This document shows, piece by piece, positions 17,854 through 26,142 of a stretch of 64,000 nucleotides of DNA. This DNA comes from Clostridia bacterium (GTDB lineage Bacteria; Bacillota; Clostridia; Oscillospirales; Acutalibacteraceae), in contig JAFQEL010000008.1 in the NCBI GenBank assembly GCA_017399065.1, forward strand, positions 28,252 to 92,251, in the 5' to 3' direction. Made by a program: the position numbers and the translations under genes. How positions within the stretch are numbered: position 1 is the stretch's first letter; the number at the start of each line of letters is the position of its first letter. Under the pieces are notes generated by a model. That model did not search any database and was not told the DNA's origin. It saw only the letters and a program-made list of their open reading frames with translations.

Positions 17854-19458
17854 ATGATGGATGAATTTATGAATAACACACCCGGAACAGATGAGGGAAA
17901 AGACGCTCCGGCAACTGACGGGCAGGTCGCAGAGCCTGTTTCAGCGGCAGAAGTACCGTCTGAAGAACCTGCAACTGCTTCCGAAGAACCGGCAGTTGTT
18001 CCTGCATCTGAAACCGTACCGCTCCGACCGGTATATCAGCCTCCTGTACAGCAAGGCGGATATGCACATAGTCCTTATGGTGTTGATGCTCCCGATAATG
18101 CAGCTCAGCCGCCCCGTACACAGCCGTATGTGTATAATCCGAACGGAGTTCCGTATGCACAGTATCAGCCTCCCGTAAACAGTGGCGGGCGCAAATCAAA
18201 TAAAAAAGGTCGAAATATCTTTTTTATAATTCTTGCGGTTGTTGTGGCTGTTTCTGCCGTTGCAATTCCATTGTCACTCAGGGGTAAAAATAATCCGGAG
18301 AGTCCTGAGTTACCGGGTATTGCAGACGGTGAAACACCGACGGTGAATGAGAATGCACCTTCGCTTGACATTAACGATACACCCGAGCAGGGCTTAATGG
18401 GTTCAGGCGTACTTACACCTGAGCAGGTTTATGAAAAGATTTCCGCAAGTAATGTCGCTGTAATTGTTTACAGAAACAACTCTGTTTATACAGAGGGTAC
18501 CGGCATTATAATGAAAGAGGACGATGCAAAGCAGTATACCTACATCCTCACTTGCGCTCACGTTATTTCAGACTCAGGTACAGAGATTGTTATACAGTTT
18601 GAAGACGGTACACGTCACGATGCCGAGATGGTAGGCTATGATCTTCGTACCGATATCGGCGTGCTCCGTATCAAAGCTACCGGATTTAAGGCTGCGGAAT
18701 TCGGCAACTCCGATTCTCTTAAGGTCGGCAGTACTGTCTATGCAATAGGCAATCCCGGCGGTTCTGCTCTTTTCGGTACGTTTACCGACGGCAAGGTTTC
18801 CGCAATTGGCAGAAGCATTACAAGCAGCATCGGCTACGATATGGTCTGTATTCAGCACAATGCTGCTATCAGCCCCGGTAATTCAGGCGGTGCACTTGTT
18901 AATGAATACGGTCAGGTTATCGGCATTAATTCTTCCAAAATTGCCGCAACGGAGTTTGAGGGCATTTCGTTTTCAATTCCGATAACACAGGCTAAGGATA
19001 TTATCAATAAGATCATTGCTTACGGTTATGTGCCGGGCAGAGCCAAGCTCGGAATTTCTTATGTGGCAAACGATTCTTCATCAATCAGCGGTATTTACGG
19101 TATGGCTGTACAGATGATGGATCTTCCCAGCGGGTCACTTGTTATTTATTCAATTGATGCTGACAGTGCACTTGCAGGTACCGATGCTCAGCCGGGTGAT
19201 ATGATAACTGCCGTTAACGGTAAGAAGCTTGATACTGCTGATGTTCTTCTTGAAACGATCGAGGATTCATCGGTAGGTGACGAGCTTGAACTGAGTATAT
19301 TCAGAATTGAATCTGTCGGCGGAAAATACTCTACAAATGAATTTACGGTAAAAGTAAAGCTTATTGAAGAAAAAAACACAGGTTATGTTGAAGAGACAAC
19401 AACCCACGGTGTTTACGGTAATGACGGATACGATTTCGGTTTTGATTTCGGATTTTGA
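17854..19458 (+). CDS. HtrA/DegP-like membrane serine protease with PDZ domain
   Basis: Membrane-anchored S1C protease. Residues 1-118 are a disordered cytoplasmic Pro/Ala/Glu-rich tail and 121-143 a membrane helix. The trypsin-like domain carries the triad His236 (LTCAHVIS), Asp267 (LRTDIGVLRI) and Ser344 (SPGNSGGAL). One PDZ domain follows (about 395-505). The C-terminus ends in two Asp-Phe-Gly-Phe units (DFGFDFGF), an unusual aromatic tail that might be a PDZ or protease ligand. AAGGAG lies six bases from the first ATG. Its position after a two-component system suggests stress-induced surface proteolysis, as known for HtrA/CssRS; this is inferred. Confidence 0.93.
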   Translation: MMDEFMNNTPGTDEGKDAPATDGQVAEPVSAAEVPSEEPATASEEPAVVPASETVPLRPVYQPPVQQGGYAHSPYGVDAPDNAAQPPRTQPYVYNPNGVPYAQYQPPVNSGGRKSNKKGRNIFFIILAVVVAVSAVAIPLSLRGKNNPESPELPGIADGETPTVNENAPSLDINDTPEQGLMGSGVLTPEQVYEKISASNVAVIVYRNNSVYTEGTGIIMKEDDAKQYTYILTCAHVISDSGTEIVIQFEDGTRHDAEMVGYDLRTDIGVLRIKATGFKAAEFGNSDSLKVGSTVYAIGNPGGSALFGTFTDGKVSAIGRSITSSIGYDMVCIQHNAAISPGNSGGALVNEYGQVIGINSSKIAATEFEGISFSIPITQAKDIINKIIAYGYVPGRAKLGISYVANDSSSISGIYGMAVQMMDLPSGSLVIYSIDADSALAGTDAQPGDMITAVNGKKLDTADVLLETIEDSSVGDELELSIFRIESVGGKYSTNEFTVKVKLIEEKNTGYVEETTTHGVYGNDGYDFGFDFGF

Positions 19459-19480
19459 TTAATTTTTAAGGATAGTGTAT

Positions 19481-20266
19481 ATGAAAAGCTCGGTTTTTGA
19501 AAAAACAAAATATTTTATAATTGATATGGACGGTACGTTTTATCTCGGCGGCGAGATAATAAACGGTGCTGACCGCTTTATAAATAAAGCACTTGCAACG
19601 GGAAGAGATTTCAGGTTTTTTACCAACAATTCCTCAAACAATGTCGAGGTGTGTTGCGAAAAGCTGAAGAAAATGGGCTATCCCGTATCGGAAGACAAAA
19701 TAATTATTTCCTCACACGTTACCATAGATTATCTCAATAAGAATCATGCGGGTGAGAAAATTTATCTTCTTGGTAATGAACGTCTTACACATGACTTTAT
19801 CAAAGGCGGTATAAACCTCGTTGATGAAGATCCCGATGTTGTAGTGCTTGGATTTGATACAACACTTACCTACGAAAAAATCAATAAGGCAGCCAACTAT
19901 ATTGCAGGCGGAGCGGTCTATATTGCAACACACCCAGATCTTAACTGCCCAATGGCAAACGGTTTTATGCCCGATACGGGTTCTATGATTGAAATGTTTG
20001 CAGCCTCTACGGGAAAACGTCCGCTCGTTATGGGTAAGCCTATGACTCATACGGTTGACTATATTACGTCTCTGCTCGGCTGTCAGCGTGAAGAGATTGC
20101 TTTTGTCGGTGACAGACTTGCAACCGATATTGCAATCGGCGCAGATCACGGTATCCCTTGCGCACTTGTTCTCAGTGGTGTTACTACGTGTGAGGAGTAT
20201 TCTGTTGCAGGTATTCCTGCAAGCGTGGTAGTCGATGATCTTGAAGCGCTCGGAGATTATATCTGA
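19481..20266 (+). CDS. HAD-superfamily hydrolase, NagD/subfamily IIA
   Basis: HAD phosphatase with IIDMDGTFYLG (nucleophile Asp and acid Asp), FFTNNSSNN (motif II), PLVMGKP (motif III Lys) and AFVGDRLATDIAIGADHG (motif IV). The C2 cap in the middle identifies the NagD-like IIA group, active on sugar phosphates or nucleotides. About 261 residues, normal. A GTG at 19475 opens the frame, but the ATG at 19481 is spaced eight bases from AAGGA and is preferred. It is close to the HtrA gene (22-base gap) and is followed by an XRE regulator. The physiological substrate is unknown. Confidence 0.92.
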   Translation: MKSSVFEKTKYFIIDMDGTFYLGGEIINGADRFINKALATGRDFRFFTNNSSNNVEVCCEKLKKMGYPVSEDKIIISSHVTIDYLNKNHAGEKIYLLGNERLTHDFIKGGINLVDEDPDVVVLGFDTTLTYEKINKAANYIAGGAVYIATHPDLNCPMANGFMPDTGSMIEMFAASTGKRPLVMGKPMTHTVDYITSLLGCQREEIAFVGDRLATDIAIGADHGIPCALVLSGVTTCEEYSVAGIPASVVVDDLEALGDYI

Positions 20267-20290
20267 AAATTGTTGAAAGGGGTAGAAAGA

Positions 20291-20677
20291 ATGCTTGCTG
20301 AAAACTTAAAAAAATTCCGTAAACTATCAGGCTTCAGACAGGATGATGTGGCAAAGGTAATAGGTCTTGACCGTTCGGCGTATGCATACTACGAAAGCGG
20401 AAAAACCGAGCCCAGTGCAGGAAATCTTATTAAGATTTCAAAAATGTTCGGTGTTGATGTTAATACTCTGATCGGTTATGAAACGGATGATGTTTCGTAT
20501 GCGCTTCATTCAGATGCAGAGAATTCATATTCTGTTGACGCAGATGTTCAGATTGATGTCTTGGGTAAATGCACGCCGGAAGAACGGTATATAATTGCTT
20601 GTTACCGCGCCTGTGAAAACAAACAAGCGATAATAGATGCGGTTAGTAAGGTTTATGAATCCGAAGTTATCGGATGA
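20291..20677 (+). CDS. XRE-family helix-turn-helix regulator
   Basis: Transcriptional regulator of about 128 residues. The N-terminal Cro/C1-type HTH (residues about 3-62) reads LKKFRKLSGFRQDDVAKVIGLDRSAYAYYESGKTEPS. The Ala-Tyr-Ala-Tyr-Tyr-Glu recognition helix is typical of genes controlling their neighbours. A short acidic helical tail follows and no sensor domain is visible. The ATG at 20291, after AAAGGGGTAGAAAGA, is chosen over an upstream in-frame start with no ribosome site. It precedes the zinc-ribbon membrane protein by 18 bases and may regulate it. Confidence 0.88.
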   Translation: MLAENLKKFRKLSGFRQDDVAKVIGLDRSAYAYYESGKTEPSAGNLIKISKMFGVDVNTLIGYETDDVSYALHSDAENSYSVDADVQIDVLGKCTPEERYIIACYRACENKQAIIDAVSKVYESEVIG

Positions 20678-20695
20678 CATAGAAAGGAGATTAAT

Positions 20696-21484
20696 ATGTA
20701 CTGTAGTAATTGCGGTAAACAGATTGACGACGGTTCAGTTACCTGTCCGTTATGTAATGCACAGCAGAATTCCGGTGCAGGCAGACCGCAGGCGGATGTG
20801 CCTGTAGTGCAGGCAGAGCCCGTATATATACCTCCGACAGCACAGCCTGACGAAGTGATTGCTGAAAAAAAAGGCAAAAAGCCGGCAAACCCCAAAGCCA
20901 AAGGCTATGCGGCTATAGCTTCAGCTCTGCTCGCATTTCCGACTCTCATATGCCTGGTTGTAGACTATCTTGGTGCTCCGACATGGGTGCATTGGATTTT
21001 TAATTTCCTTGAAATTAATATCGAACAGATTCAACCCGGTCATATGGATTGGTCACTGTATTTTCTTGGTATAATAATGTGTCTTTGGATGGCGATCGTC
21101 CTTCCCGTAATGAAACCGAAGCGACCGGCTGTAACCGTATGCGTCTGTCTTGCGGTGATATCACTGTATATGCTGTTGTTAGCTTATATCAACAGCAGTG
21201 CAACGTGGTATGTACAGTGGGTGCTTCCAGTTTTCCTTATGATTACGGTATCTTCTGCAATAATGAGTATACTCATTTCATATAAGATTATAAAAGGCAG
21301 GCATATAGCTACAGCTATAGGTGCGCAGGTTGCTCTGATCGCTGTCGGTCTTGAAATTGTAGGTGATATGAATATCTATGCGGCAGTTAACCTTCGCTGG
21401 TCATTGATTGTTTCGGTTGTTATTGTCGGTGCTGTTCTTATATATGAGGCAGCAAGCTATGCCGCACGGCTTAATAGAAAATAA
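20696..21484 (+). CDS. Zinc-ribbon membrane protein
   Basis: Residues 1-22 form a zinc ribbon (Cys3, Cys6, Cys17, Cys20) of the type that begins many Firmicute membrane proteins. A Pro/Ala-rich linker (to about 62) follows, then roughly six or seven hydrophobic helices to the end (PKAKGYAAIASALLAFPTLICLV, LGIIMCLWMAIVLPVM, VCVCLAVISLYMLLLAYI and others). Length is 262 residues. The membrane portion is not a family I recognise. It is the last gene of the XRE cistron and ends at a strong terminator. Confidence 0.75.
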   Translation: MYCSNCGKQIDDGSVTCPLCNAQQNSGAGRPQADVPVVQAEPVYIPPTAQPDEVIAEKKGKKPANPKAKGYAAIASALLAFPTLICLVVDYLGAPTWVHWIFNFLEINIEQIQPGHMDWSLYFLGIIMCLWMAIVLPVMKPKRPAVTVCVCLAVISLYMLLLAYINSSATWYVQWVLPVFLMITVSSAIMSILISYKIIKGRHIATAIGAQVALIAVGLEIVGDMNIYAAVNLRWSLIVSVVIVGAVLIYEAASYAARLNRK

Positions 21485-21492
21485 TATTACAT

Positions 21493-21545
21493 AAGGTCAT
21501 GGAATGAACGTACTTTTCAGTCGGTTTGTTCCATGGCCTTTTATT
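21493..21545 (+). terminator. Terminator after the zinc-ribbon membrane protein
   Basis: AAGGTCATGGAA (21493-21504) pairs with TTCCATGGCCTT ending at 21540, followed by TTATTTG. The loop is long. Confidence 0.75.
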
Positions 21546-21573
21546 TGCTGATCTTGATTCTTTATTATTAATG

Positions 21574-21602
21574 TTGTAAAAAATACTTTATTGTGTTAGA
21601 AT
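21574..21602 (+). promoter_or_regulatory. Promoter of the secreted beta-helix gene
   Basis: TTGTAA (21574-21579) and TAGAAT (21597-21602) are 17 bases apart with a TG extended -10. Confidence 0.6.
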
Positions 21603-21636
21603 GACGTAAAAATGCATTACTAAGGAGGATGTATGT

Positions 21637-23262
21637 ATGAAGAGAGCAGTAAGCTTTCTGGTTGTATTTTCAATTGTAATAACAAGTGTATGCTTTCTTT
21701 CTTATGCGGCAGCAAGCGACAAAAATTATTATTATATTGATTCCGTGGGCGGTAATGATTCCAACAGCGGCACGGATATAAACAGCCCCATAAAAACCTT
21801 GTTGGGACTTAAAGATCCTGTTATTAAAGCAGGCACTCATTTCCTCTTCAAAAACGGCGGCGAATACGAATGCGCCGTAACGCTCACCTGTAGCGGCACA
21901 AAGGAAAATCCGATTGTGATTTCCTCCTACGGCGAGGGTGAAAAAGCAATACTGTACACCAACGAAAAATCAGACGTTTTCCGTTTTTTCGATTGCTCTT
22001 ATATAACCATATCAAATCTGCATATTAAAGCTCCAAACGGCGGTGGAATCTGGATTGATACACTCAATCAGACAAGCGAAGGTATCGTTATTGACAATGT
22101 TTATTTCACCGATATGCAGAATCACAGAGTAACCAGCCGTGATGATTTTTCAAACGGTGCGGCAGGCGCGAGAGCTGCTGTGATGGTCAAAGGCTTGCCC
22201 GCAAGGTCGAGGTATGCAGTAAATGACCTTACAGTAAAGAATTGCGAAGTTTACAACTGCGGCAACGGATTTATAATATGGGGCTCGTGGAACGACAAGC
22301 AGGAGTGGTGGTGCGAAAACGAAGAGGATATCGACCCCGTATTCAACGAAGGTCTGCTTATCGAGGGCTGTTATTTGCATGAATTGGATGCCGAAGCGGT
22401 GCTTGTCGGTATGTGCGACGGTGCGTTGGTTACAAACTGCCGCGCCATCAACTGCTGCCAGGGCCCCGGTACGGATGAAAACGGCGAGATCCTTTATTAC
22501 ACCGCCGCGATGTGGTTTTGGGGAAGTGTAAACAGCACGATTCAATACTGTGAAATTGCAGGGCAAAAAAATGTCGGTGACGGTATGGCGATTGATTTCG
22601 ATTCCTATTCGCATAACTGTACGTATCAGTATATCTATTCCCACGACAATATGCGCTTTATCTGTAACTGCCCATTCCACAGCGGACATAAAAACAATAC
22701 GGTGCGCTACTGCCTTTCTGTAAATGATAACGGCGGAAGAAGCAGAATTTCGGCAAATCCGGGTGAACACGGACTTAAATTTTATAACAATACAATAGTC
22801 AACTGCGCCGATTTTTATATGATAGATATGTATGATTCGGTAATTGCAAATAATATAATCGCTCCTGCTGACGGATACGTTGTGGTTTGCGATACGGCGG
22901 ATTACTTCCGTGACGGCAATGTTTTTGCAAACAACTGCTACTATAACACCGTAAATCCTTTTTGCGACCTATTTTCAAAGAATACCGTTCCGGGATTTGC
23001 AAGCAATGATCTGACACCCTTTGAAAGCTTTATGCTGTCAAAGGACTCACCGCTTATCGGTGCAGGTGTTGAAATCGACGGCAATGACCTGACAACCGAT
23101 ATTTTCGGCAATGAAATAACCGGCAACAATATAGGATGTTACGGTGCAGACGGCGAGGATGCTGAGTATGACGGTGAGAATCTGATAGAAAGAATCATAA
23201 GATTTTTCAAGGATTTAATTAACAAACTTGTCCGCAAATCAGAAGGACTTAATGATTATTAA
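21637..23262 (+). CDS. Secreted right-handed beta-helix protein
   Basis: A 541-residue exported protein. The signal peptide is MKRAVSFLVVFSIVITSVCFLSYA, with cleavage likely after AAA. The body opens with YYIDSVGGNDSNSGTDINSPIKTLL, the start typical of pectate-lyase-like parallel beta-helix proteins, and continues with many short repeats of the NCxxxN / xxIxxCxxxxx type. A C-terminal amphipathic helix, IERIIRFFKDLINKLVRK, follows a short acidic linker. The start has AAGGAGG at 8 bases. Polysaccharide lyase or glycosidase activity is inferred from the fold only; no catalytic residues could be assigned. Confidence 0.82.
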   Translation: MKRAVSFLVVFSIVITSVCFLSYAAASDKNYYYIDSVGGNDSNSGTDINSPIKTLLGLKDPVIKAGTHFLFKNGGEYECAVTLTCSGTKENPIVISSYGEGEKAILYTNEKSDVFRFFDCSYITISNLHIKAPNGGGIWIDTLNQTSEGIVIDNVYFTDMQNHRVTSRDDFSNGAAGARAAVMVKGLPARSRYAVNDLTVKNCEVYNCGNGFIIWGSWNDKQEWWCENEEDIDPVFNEGLLIEGCYLHELDAEAVLVGMCDGALVTNCRAINCCQGPGTDENGEILYYTAAMWFWGSVNSTIQYCEIAGQKNVGDGMAIDFDSYSHNCTYQYIYSHDNMRFICNCPFHSGHKNNTVRYCLSVNDNGGRSRISANPGEHGLKFYNNTIVNCADFYMIDMYDSVIANNIIAPADGYVVVCDTADYFRDGNVFANNCYYNTVNPFCDLFSKNTVPGFASNDLTPFESFMLSKDSPLIGAGVEIDGNDLTTDIFGNEITGNNIGCYGADGEDAEYDGENLIERIIRFFKDLINKLVRKSEGLNDY

Positions 23263-23273
23263 GATATAATATA

Positions 23274-23313
23274 AAACAGGCTGAAAAAGCGCTATGCTTT
23301 TTCGGCCTGTTTT
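23274..23313. terminator. Bidirectional terminator between convergent beta-helix genes
   Basis: AAACAGGCTGAAAAAGC pairs with GCTTTTTCGGCCTGTTT, with T-rich sequence on both sides, between the stops at 23262 and 23319. Confidence 0.85.
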
Positions 23314-23318
23314 AGTTT

Positions 23319-24986
23319 TTATTTATATGTTACATTTGCAAATTCGTCGCTTTCAAACATCAGCTTACTGTGTTTCGATGAGTTGAAGCAGCCTGTCTTT
23401 ACATTTTCTACAGTAACGTTTACCGTGTTGGTTTCATTTGCTGCAGAGAATTTCGACTTCATAGCTGCGTTGTATTTTATGTTTTTGAATACAACGTTGT
23501 CTGCCGTAAAGTTATAAATTGGCACTGTGTCCATATCTCCGATTTCTTCTGTGAATATCGTGCACAGCATAGCTCTGCCGTCATCGCGGAAAATTTCGAT
23601 ATTGTCAAACGTTACGCCGTCAATACTGCCTTCCGCAAGCTCAACAACAACCGCAAGCGAAGCTACTCTGTTGTTGTTCCACGTTGCGTCGCGGCATATA
23701 ACTGCGCTGTCCTTGAACGTGATGTTACGCATAACTCTGTTTACTTCACCGTGTATACCGTAGCATCTTGCCTTGCCTCCCCAAGCAACGCAGTCCGTAA
23801 ACGTTATGTTTTCACTTGCCGAGGGCTCAGCTGCACCGAGCGCCTTTACGTCAAACAGGTCATCACCGCTACGAGCAAAGCAGCGTTCAATCAGACCGCC
23901 CTGAGTGTTGCATATAGCAAATGCATCGGAATTCATCTTGTAACCGAATATGTCAACGTCCTTGATTTTTATATTCTGACAGCGGTAGGTGATAAAAGAC
24001 CATTCGGGAGAGTTGATGATTTTCATGCCAATTACTTCAACGTTACTGCACTGTGTGAATACAAGACCTCTGCGCTCTCTTCGGTCAAGGTGTGAAAGGT
24101 CAAGTACACCTCTGCCGACAAACTTTATGTTGCTGCAGTTATAGAAGTTTACAAACGGACGTCTTGTCAGACCGAATGCGTTGTCCTCTGCGGCACCTGC
24201 CTCAATGCATCTGTTTTCATCCTCCTGGCTTCTTATGTCGAATACATGTTCAGCAAGTACATAAGCGCCTTGCCTGAGGTAGACAATAAAATTTTCTTCG
24301 CCTTCAAAATGAGCATATGGTGTTTTAACAAGCTCACTGTCTACAACATAAACGTTATCTTCACCATACTGCTTTTTATATTCTGTTATCTCTGCTTCTT
24401 CGTCTACTCGCTCTCTTACAAAAATCGTGTAGGCATGGGCCTGCGATGCGTAGTTAAAGAGGAAGGTGTATATGCCGAAGTTGTTGATACTTGCCGTCAT
24501 AACTCCGCCCGAGCACTTTGTCTTTACTCCGAGCTTTTCTGGCAGGCAGATTGCGTTCTTGATTCTGAAATCTGCCGAAGTCAGCTCGATATTGAATGAA
24601 AACTCTTCGCCTTCGTCGAAATATACTTCTGAAAATGAGTGTAATTCGCCGTACTGTGTCTCGCCGAGGAAAACTGTTGTTGCATAAACGGGAATATCCT
24701 TATCACCGATTTTTGCAGTATAGTAGGGGGAAATAAAAATACCGTTTATATCGTCGTATCCCTTGCAGCCTTCGTAAGCCTCAGGCTCGGAATCTGCACG
24801 GGATTTAAGCTCTTCAACGGTAATGCCCCACTCTTCAAGACTCTTAACGGCTTCTTTCGGGTATTCGAGCACATCAAAATCGAGCTTATCACTCGGCGGA
24901 GCAATAACAGCAGGGGAGAATACGGAAGAGAATGTTACGGCAAGCGTAACAAGCATTTTGAATACAAATCTGAAAAAATCAAGCAT
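23319..24986 (-). CDS. Secreted polygalacturonase/GH28-GH49-type beta-helix enzyme
   Basis: A 555-residue exported protein with a Phe-rich N-terminal segment (LDFFRFVFKMLVTLAVTFSSVFSPAVIA) and a beta-sandwich-like domain (about 80-190). The parallel beta-helix (about 215-520) has the ladder VEVIGMKIINSPEWSF, IKIKDVDIFGYKMNSDAF, CFARSGDDLFDVKALG and CYGIHGEV. NSDAF, SGDDLFD and the later GIHG resemble the NTD, DD and GHG catalytic set of GH28/GH49 inverting enzymes, with changes. AAGGAG precedes the ATG. Its start abuts the WbsX-like gene remnant. The target glycan is unknown. Confidence 0.8.
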   Translation of the reverse strand: MLDFFRFVFKMLVTLAVTFSSVFSPAVIAPPSDKLDFDVLEYPKEAVKSLEEWGITVEELKSRADSEPEAYEGCKGYDDINGIFISPYYTAKIGDKDIPVYATTVFLGETQYGELHSFSEVYFDEGEEFSFNIELTSADFRIKNAICLPEKLGVKTKCSGGVMTASINNFGIYTFLFNYASQAHAYTIFVRERVDEEAEITEYKKQYGEDNVYVVDSELVKTPYAHFEGEENFIVYLRQGAYVLAEHVFDIRSQEDENRCIEAGAAEDNAFGLTRRPFVNFYNCSNIKFVGRGVLDLSHLDRRERRGLVFTQCSNVEVIGMKIINSPEWSFITYRCQNIKIKDVDIFGYKMNSDAFAICNTQGGLIERCFARSGDDLFDVKALGAAEPSASENITFTDCVAWGGKARCYGIHGEVNRVMRNITFKDSAVICRDATWNNNRVASLAVVVELAEGSIDGVTFDNIEIFRDDGRAMLCTIFTEEIGDMDTVPIYNFTADNVVFKNIKYNAAMKSKFSAANETNTVNVTVENVKTGCFNSSKHSKLMFESDEFANVTYK

Positions 24987-25332
24987 ATTTTATCTCCTTC
25001 ATCATTGAATACTTCTTTGATTGCTTCGAGGTAACCGTAGCCGTAAAGATCGTCCGGCTGCAGGTAACTTGTCTCAGTCCATTCATTCCAACTGTTTACG
25101 GTTATAAACGGAGCCTTCATAATACCGTTGGCTACAGAGTTATCTGTAAAGGATTCCACCTTTTTACAAGCAACCTTAAGTTTTTCAGGTGTATTATCTG
25201 TTACAACATTGTTGCACGCCTTCAGAAAACCGTCATTGAGGCAGTTCTCAAGAAACGGGCGGTCGTCATACCGTTACTAGCCGTAAAAAAATACGTTTGC
25301 GCCGTGTGATACCGCACAGTTGCCATATCATT
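24987..25332 (-). pseudogene. Remnant of a WbsX/GH99-like protein (C-terminal part)
   Basis: Minus-strand translation gives YDDRPFLENCLNDGFLKACN, then a run ending APFITVNSWNEWTETSYLQPDD and YGYGYLEAIKEVF. This matches the C-terminal signature of the WbsX / GH99-like family (xWNEWxExxYLxPD...YGxxYLxAI). Upstream, two stop codons (25274-25279) break the frame. The sense reading continues in a shifted frame (YHTAQTYFFTASNG) back to an ATG near 25326. Everything N-terminal is missing. The reading frame also runs into the start of the following gene, whose AAGGAG site lies inside the remnant. It is therefore a truncated and frameshifted gene. Confidence 0.75.
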
Positions 25333-25399
25333 AACTCCTTGCCAGAGTAATTGAGCTGTATTAATTATATATAGAATAATAATTTTTTTCAAGATATTT

Positions 25400-25436
25400 T
25401 AAAAAAGCGTTGTGCTTTATTTTAACACAACGCTTC
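25400..25436 (-). terminator. Terminator of the XRE-desulfoferrodoxin gene
   Basis: AAGCGTTGTG / CACAACGCTT stem; on the minus strand it is followed by TTTTTT. Confidence 0.85.
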
Positions 25437-25440
25437 GGTT

Positions 25441-26025
25441 TTATATCTTCTTTTTCATCAATCCGTGTCTGTTGCAATAGATATACAGATAGCCTCTGCC
25501 TCTAAGTTGCAATCTTGTTTCTGCATTACCTTCGGGGTAGAGCTTTACAAACTGCACCTTGTCTGAAGTAAGGTGAGCGATAAACGAAATGAAATGTGTC
25601 TTTTCCATCTCGTGGTCTACCGTTACAAAGTATTCATCCTCTACTCTTTCGGTTTTTATTTCGTGAGCATTATCGGCTTCCTCTGCTTCAAGTATAGGCA
25701 ACGTTATTCCGCAGCAGCTGATTAATGCATCACCGGTTGTGTGTATAATATTGCTGCATATCGGGCAGACGTAAAACCTTGAGCGGAGAATGTTTGACGA
25801 AACGTTTTTGTTTGTTACCGTGTTGCCTGACATCAGCTCCATTACCGAAACGCCGAGTGCACTGCTGAGCGGCTCGATCAGCGTTATATCGGGCAGACCT
25901 TTTGCTGTTTCCCATTTTGAAACAGTCTTACTGCTCACTCCTATTCTTTCTGCAAGCTGAGACTGCGTTATTTCTTTTGCTTCGCGAAGCTTTTTTATTG
26001 TTGCACCTGTAATATAATTATCCAT
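25441..26025 (-). CDS. XRE regulator fused to a desulfoferrodoxin-type superoxide reductase domain
   Basis: A 194-residue two-part protein. Residues 8-66 are a Cro/C1 HTH (LREAKEITQSQLAERIGVSSKTVSKWE). Residues 84-110 carry a desulforedoxin-like FeCys4 site: Cys87-x2-Cys90 and Cys104-Cys105. Residues 115-190 match the desulfoferrodoxin catalytic domain and retain all five iron ligands expected of superoxide reductase: His121, His138 (HEM), His144, Cys184 and His187 (CNRHG). The Lys before the first His in many enzymes is absent (Ala120). The fusion suggests a regulator that senses superoxide, oxygen or iron through its own iron sites. It is monocistronic. Such fusions exist in Clostridia but I know of no characterised function. 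Confidence 0.88.
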   Translation of the reverse strand: MDNYITGATIKKLREAKEITQSQLAERIGVSSKTVSKWETAKGLPDITLIEPLSSALGVSVMELMSGNTVTNKNVSSNILRSRFYVCPICSNIIHTTGDALISCCGITLPILEAEEADNAHEIKTERVEDEYFVTVDHEMEKTHFISFIAHLTSDKVQFVKLYPEGNAETRLQLRGRGYLYIYCNRHGLMKKKI

Positions 26026-26100
26026 ATATCTTTCTCCTTTGTGAGTCTATTATAGTTTGCCTTTCGTTTGTGTGCAACCTACGCTTCGTAGACAATAAAA

Positions 26101-26127
26101 AAAGAGGCAACTTGACGTTACCTCTTT
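26101..26127 (-). terminator. Terminator of the secreted protein gene at 26143
   Basis: AAAGAGGCAAC (26101-26111) and GTTACCTCTTT (26117-26127) form the stem; on the minus strand a long T-run follows. Confidence 0.85.
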
Positions 26128-26142
26128 CTGTTAGTTCTGTTA

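Noticed and set aside
22150..22770. 206-codon minus-strand frame inside the beta-helix gene
   Set aside because: Fully antisense to a gene with signal peptide, ribosome site and promoter; no independent support.
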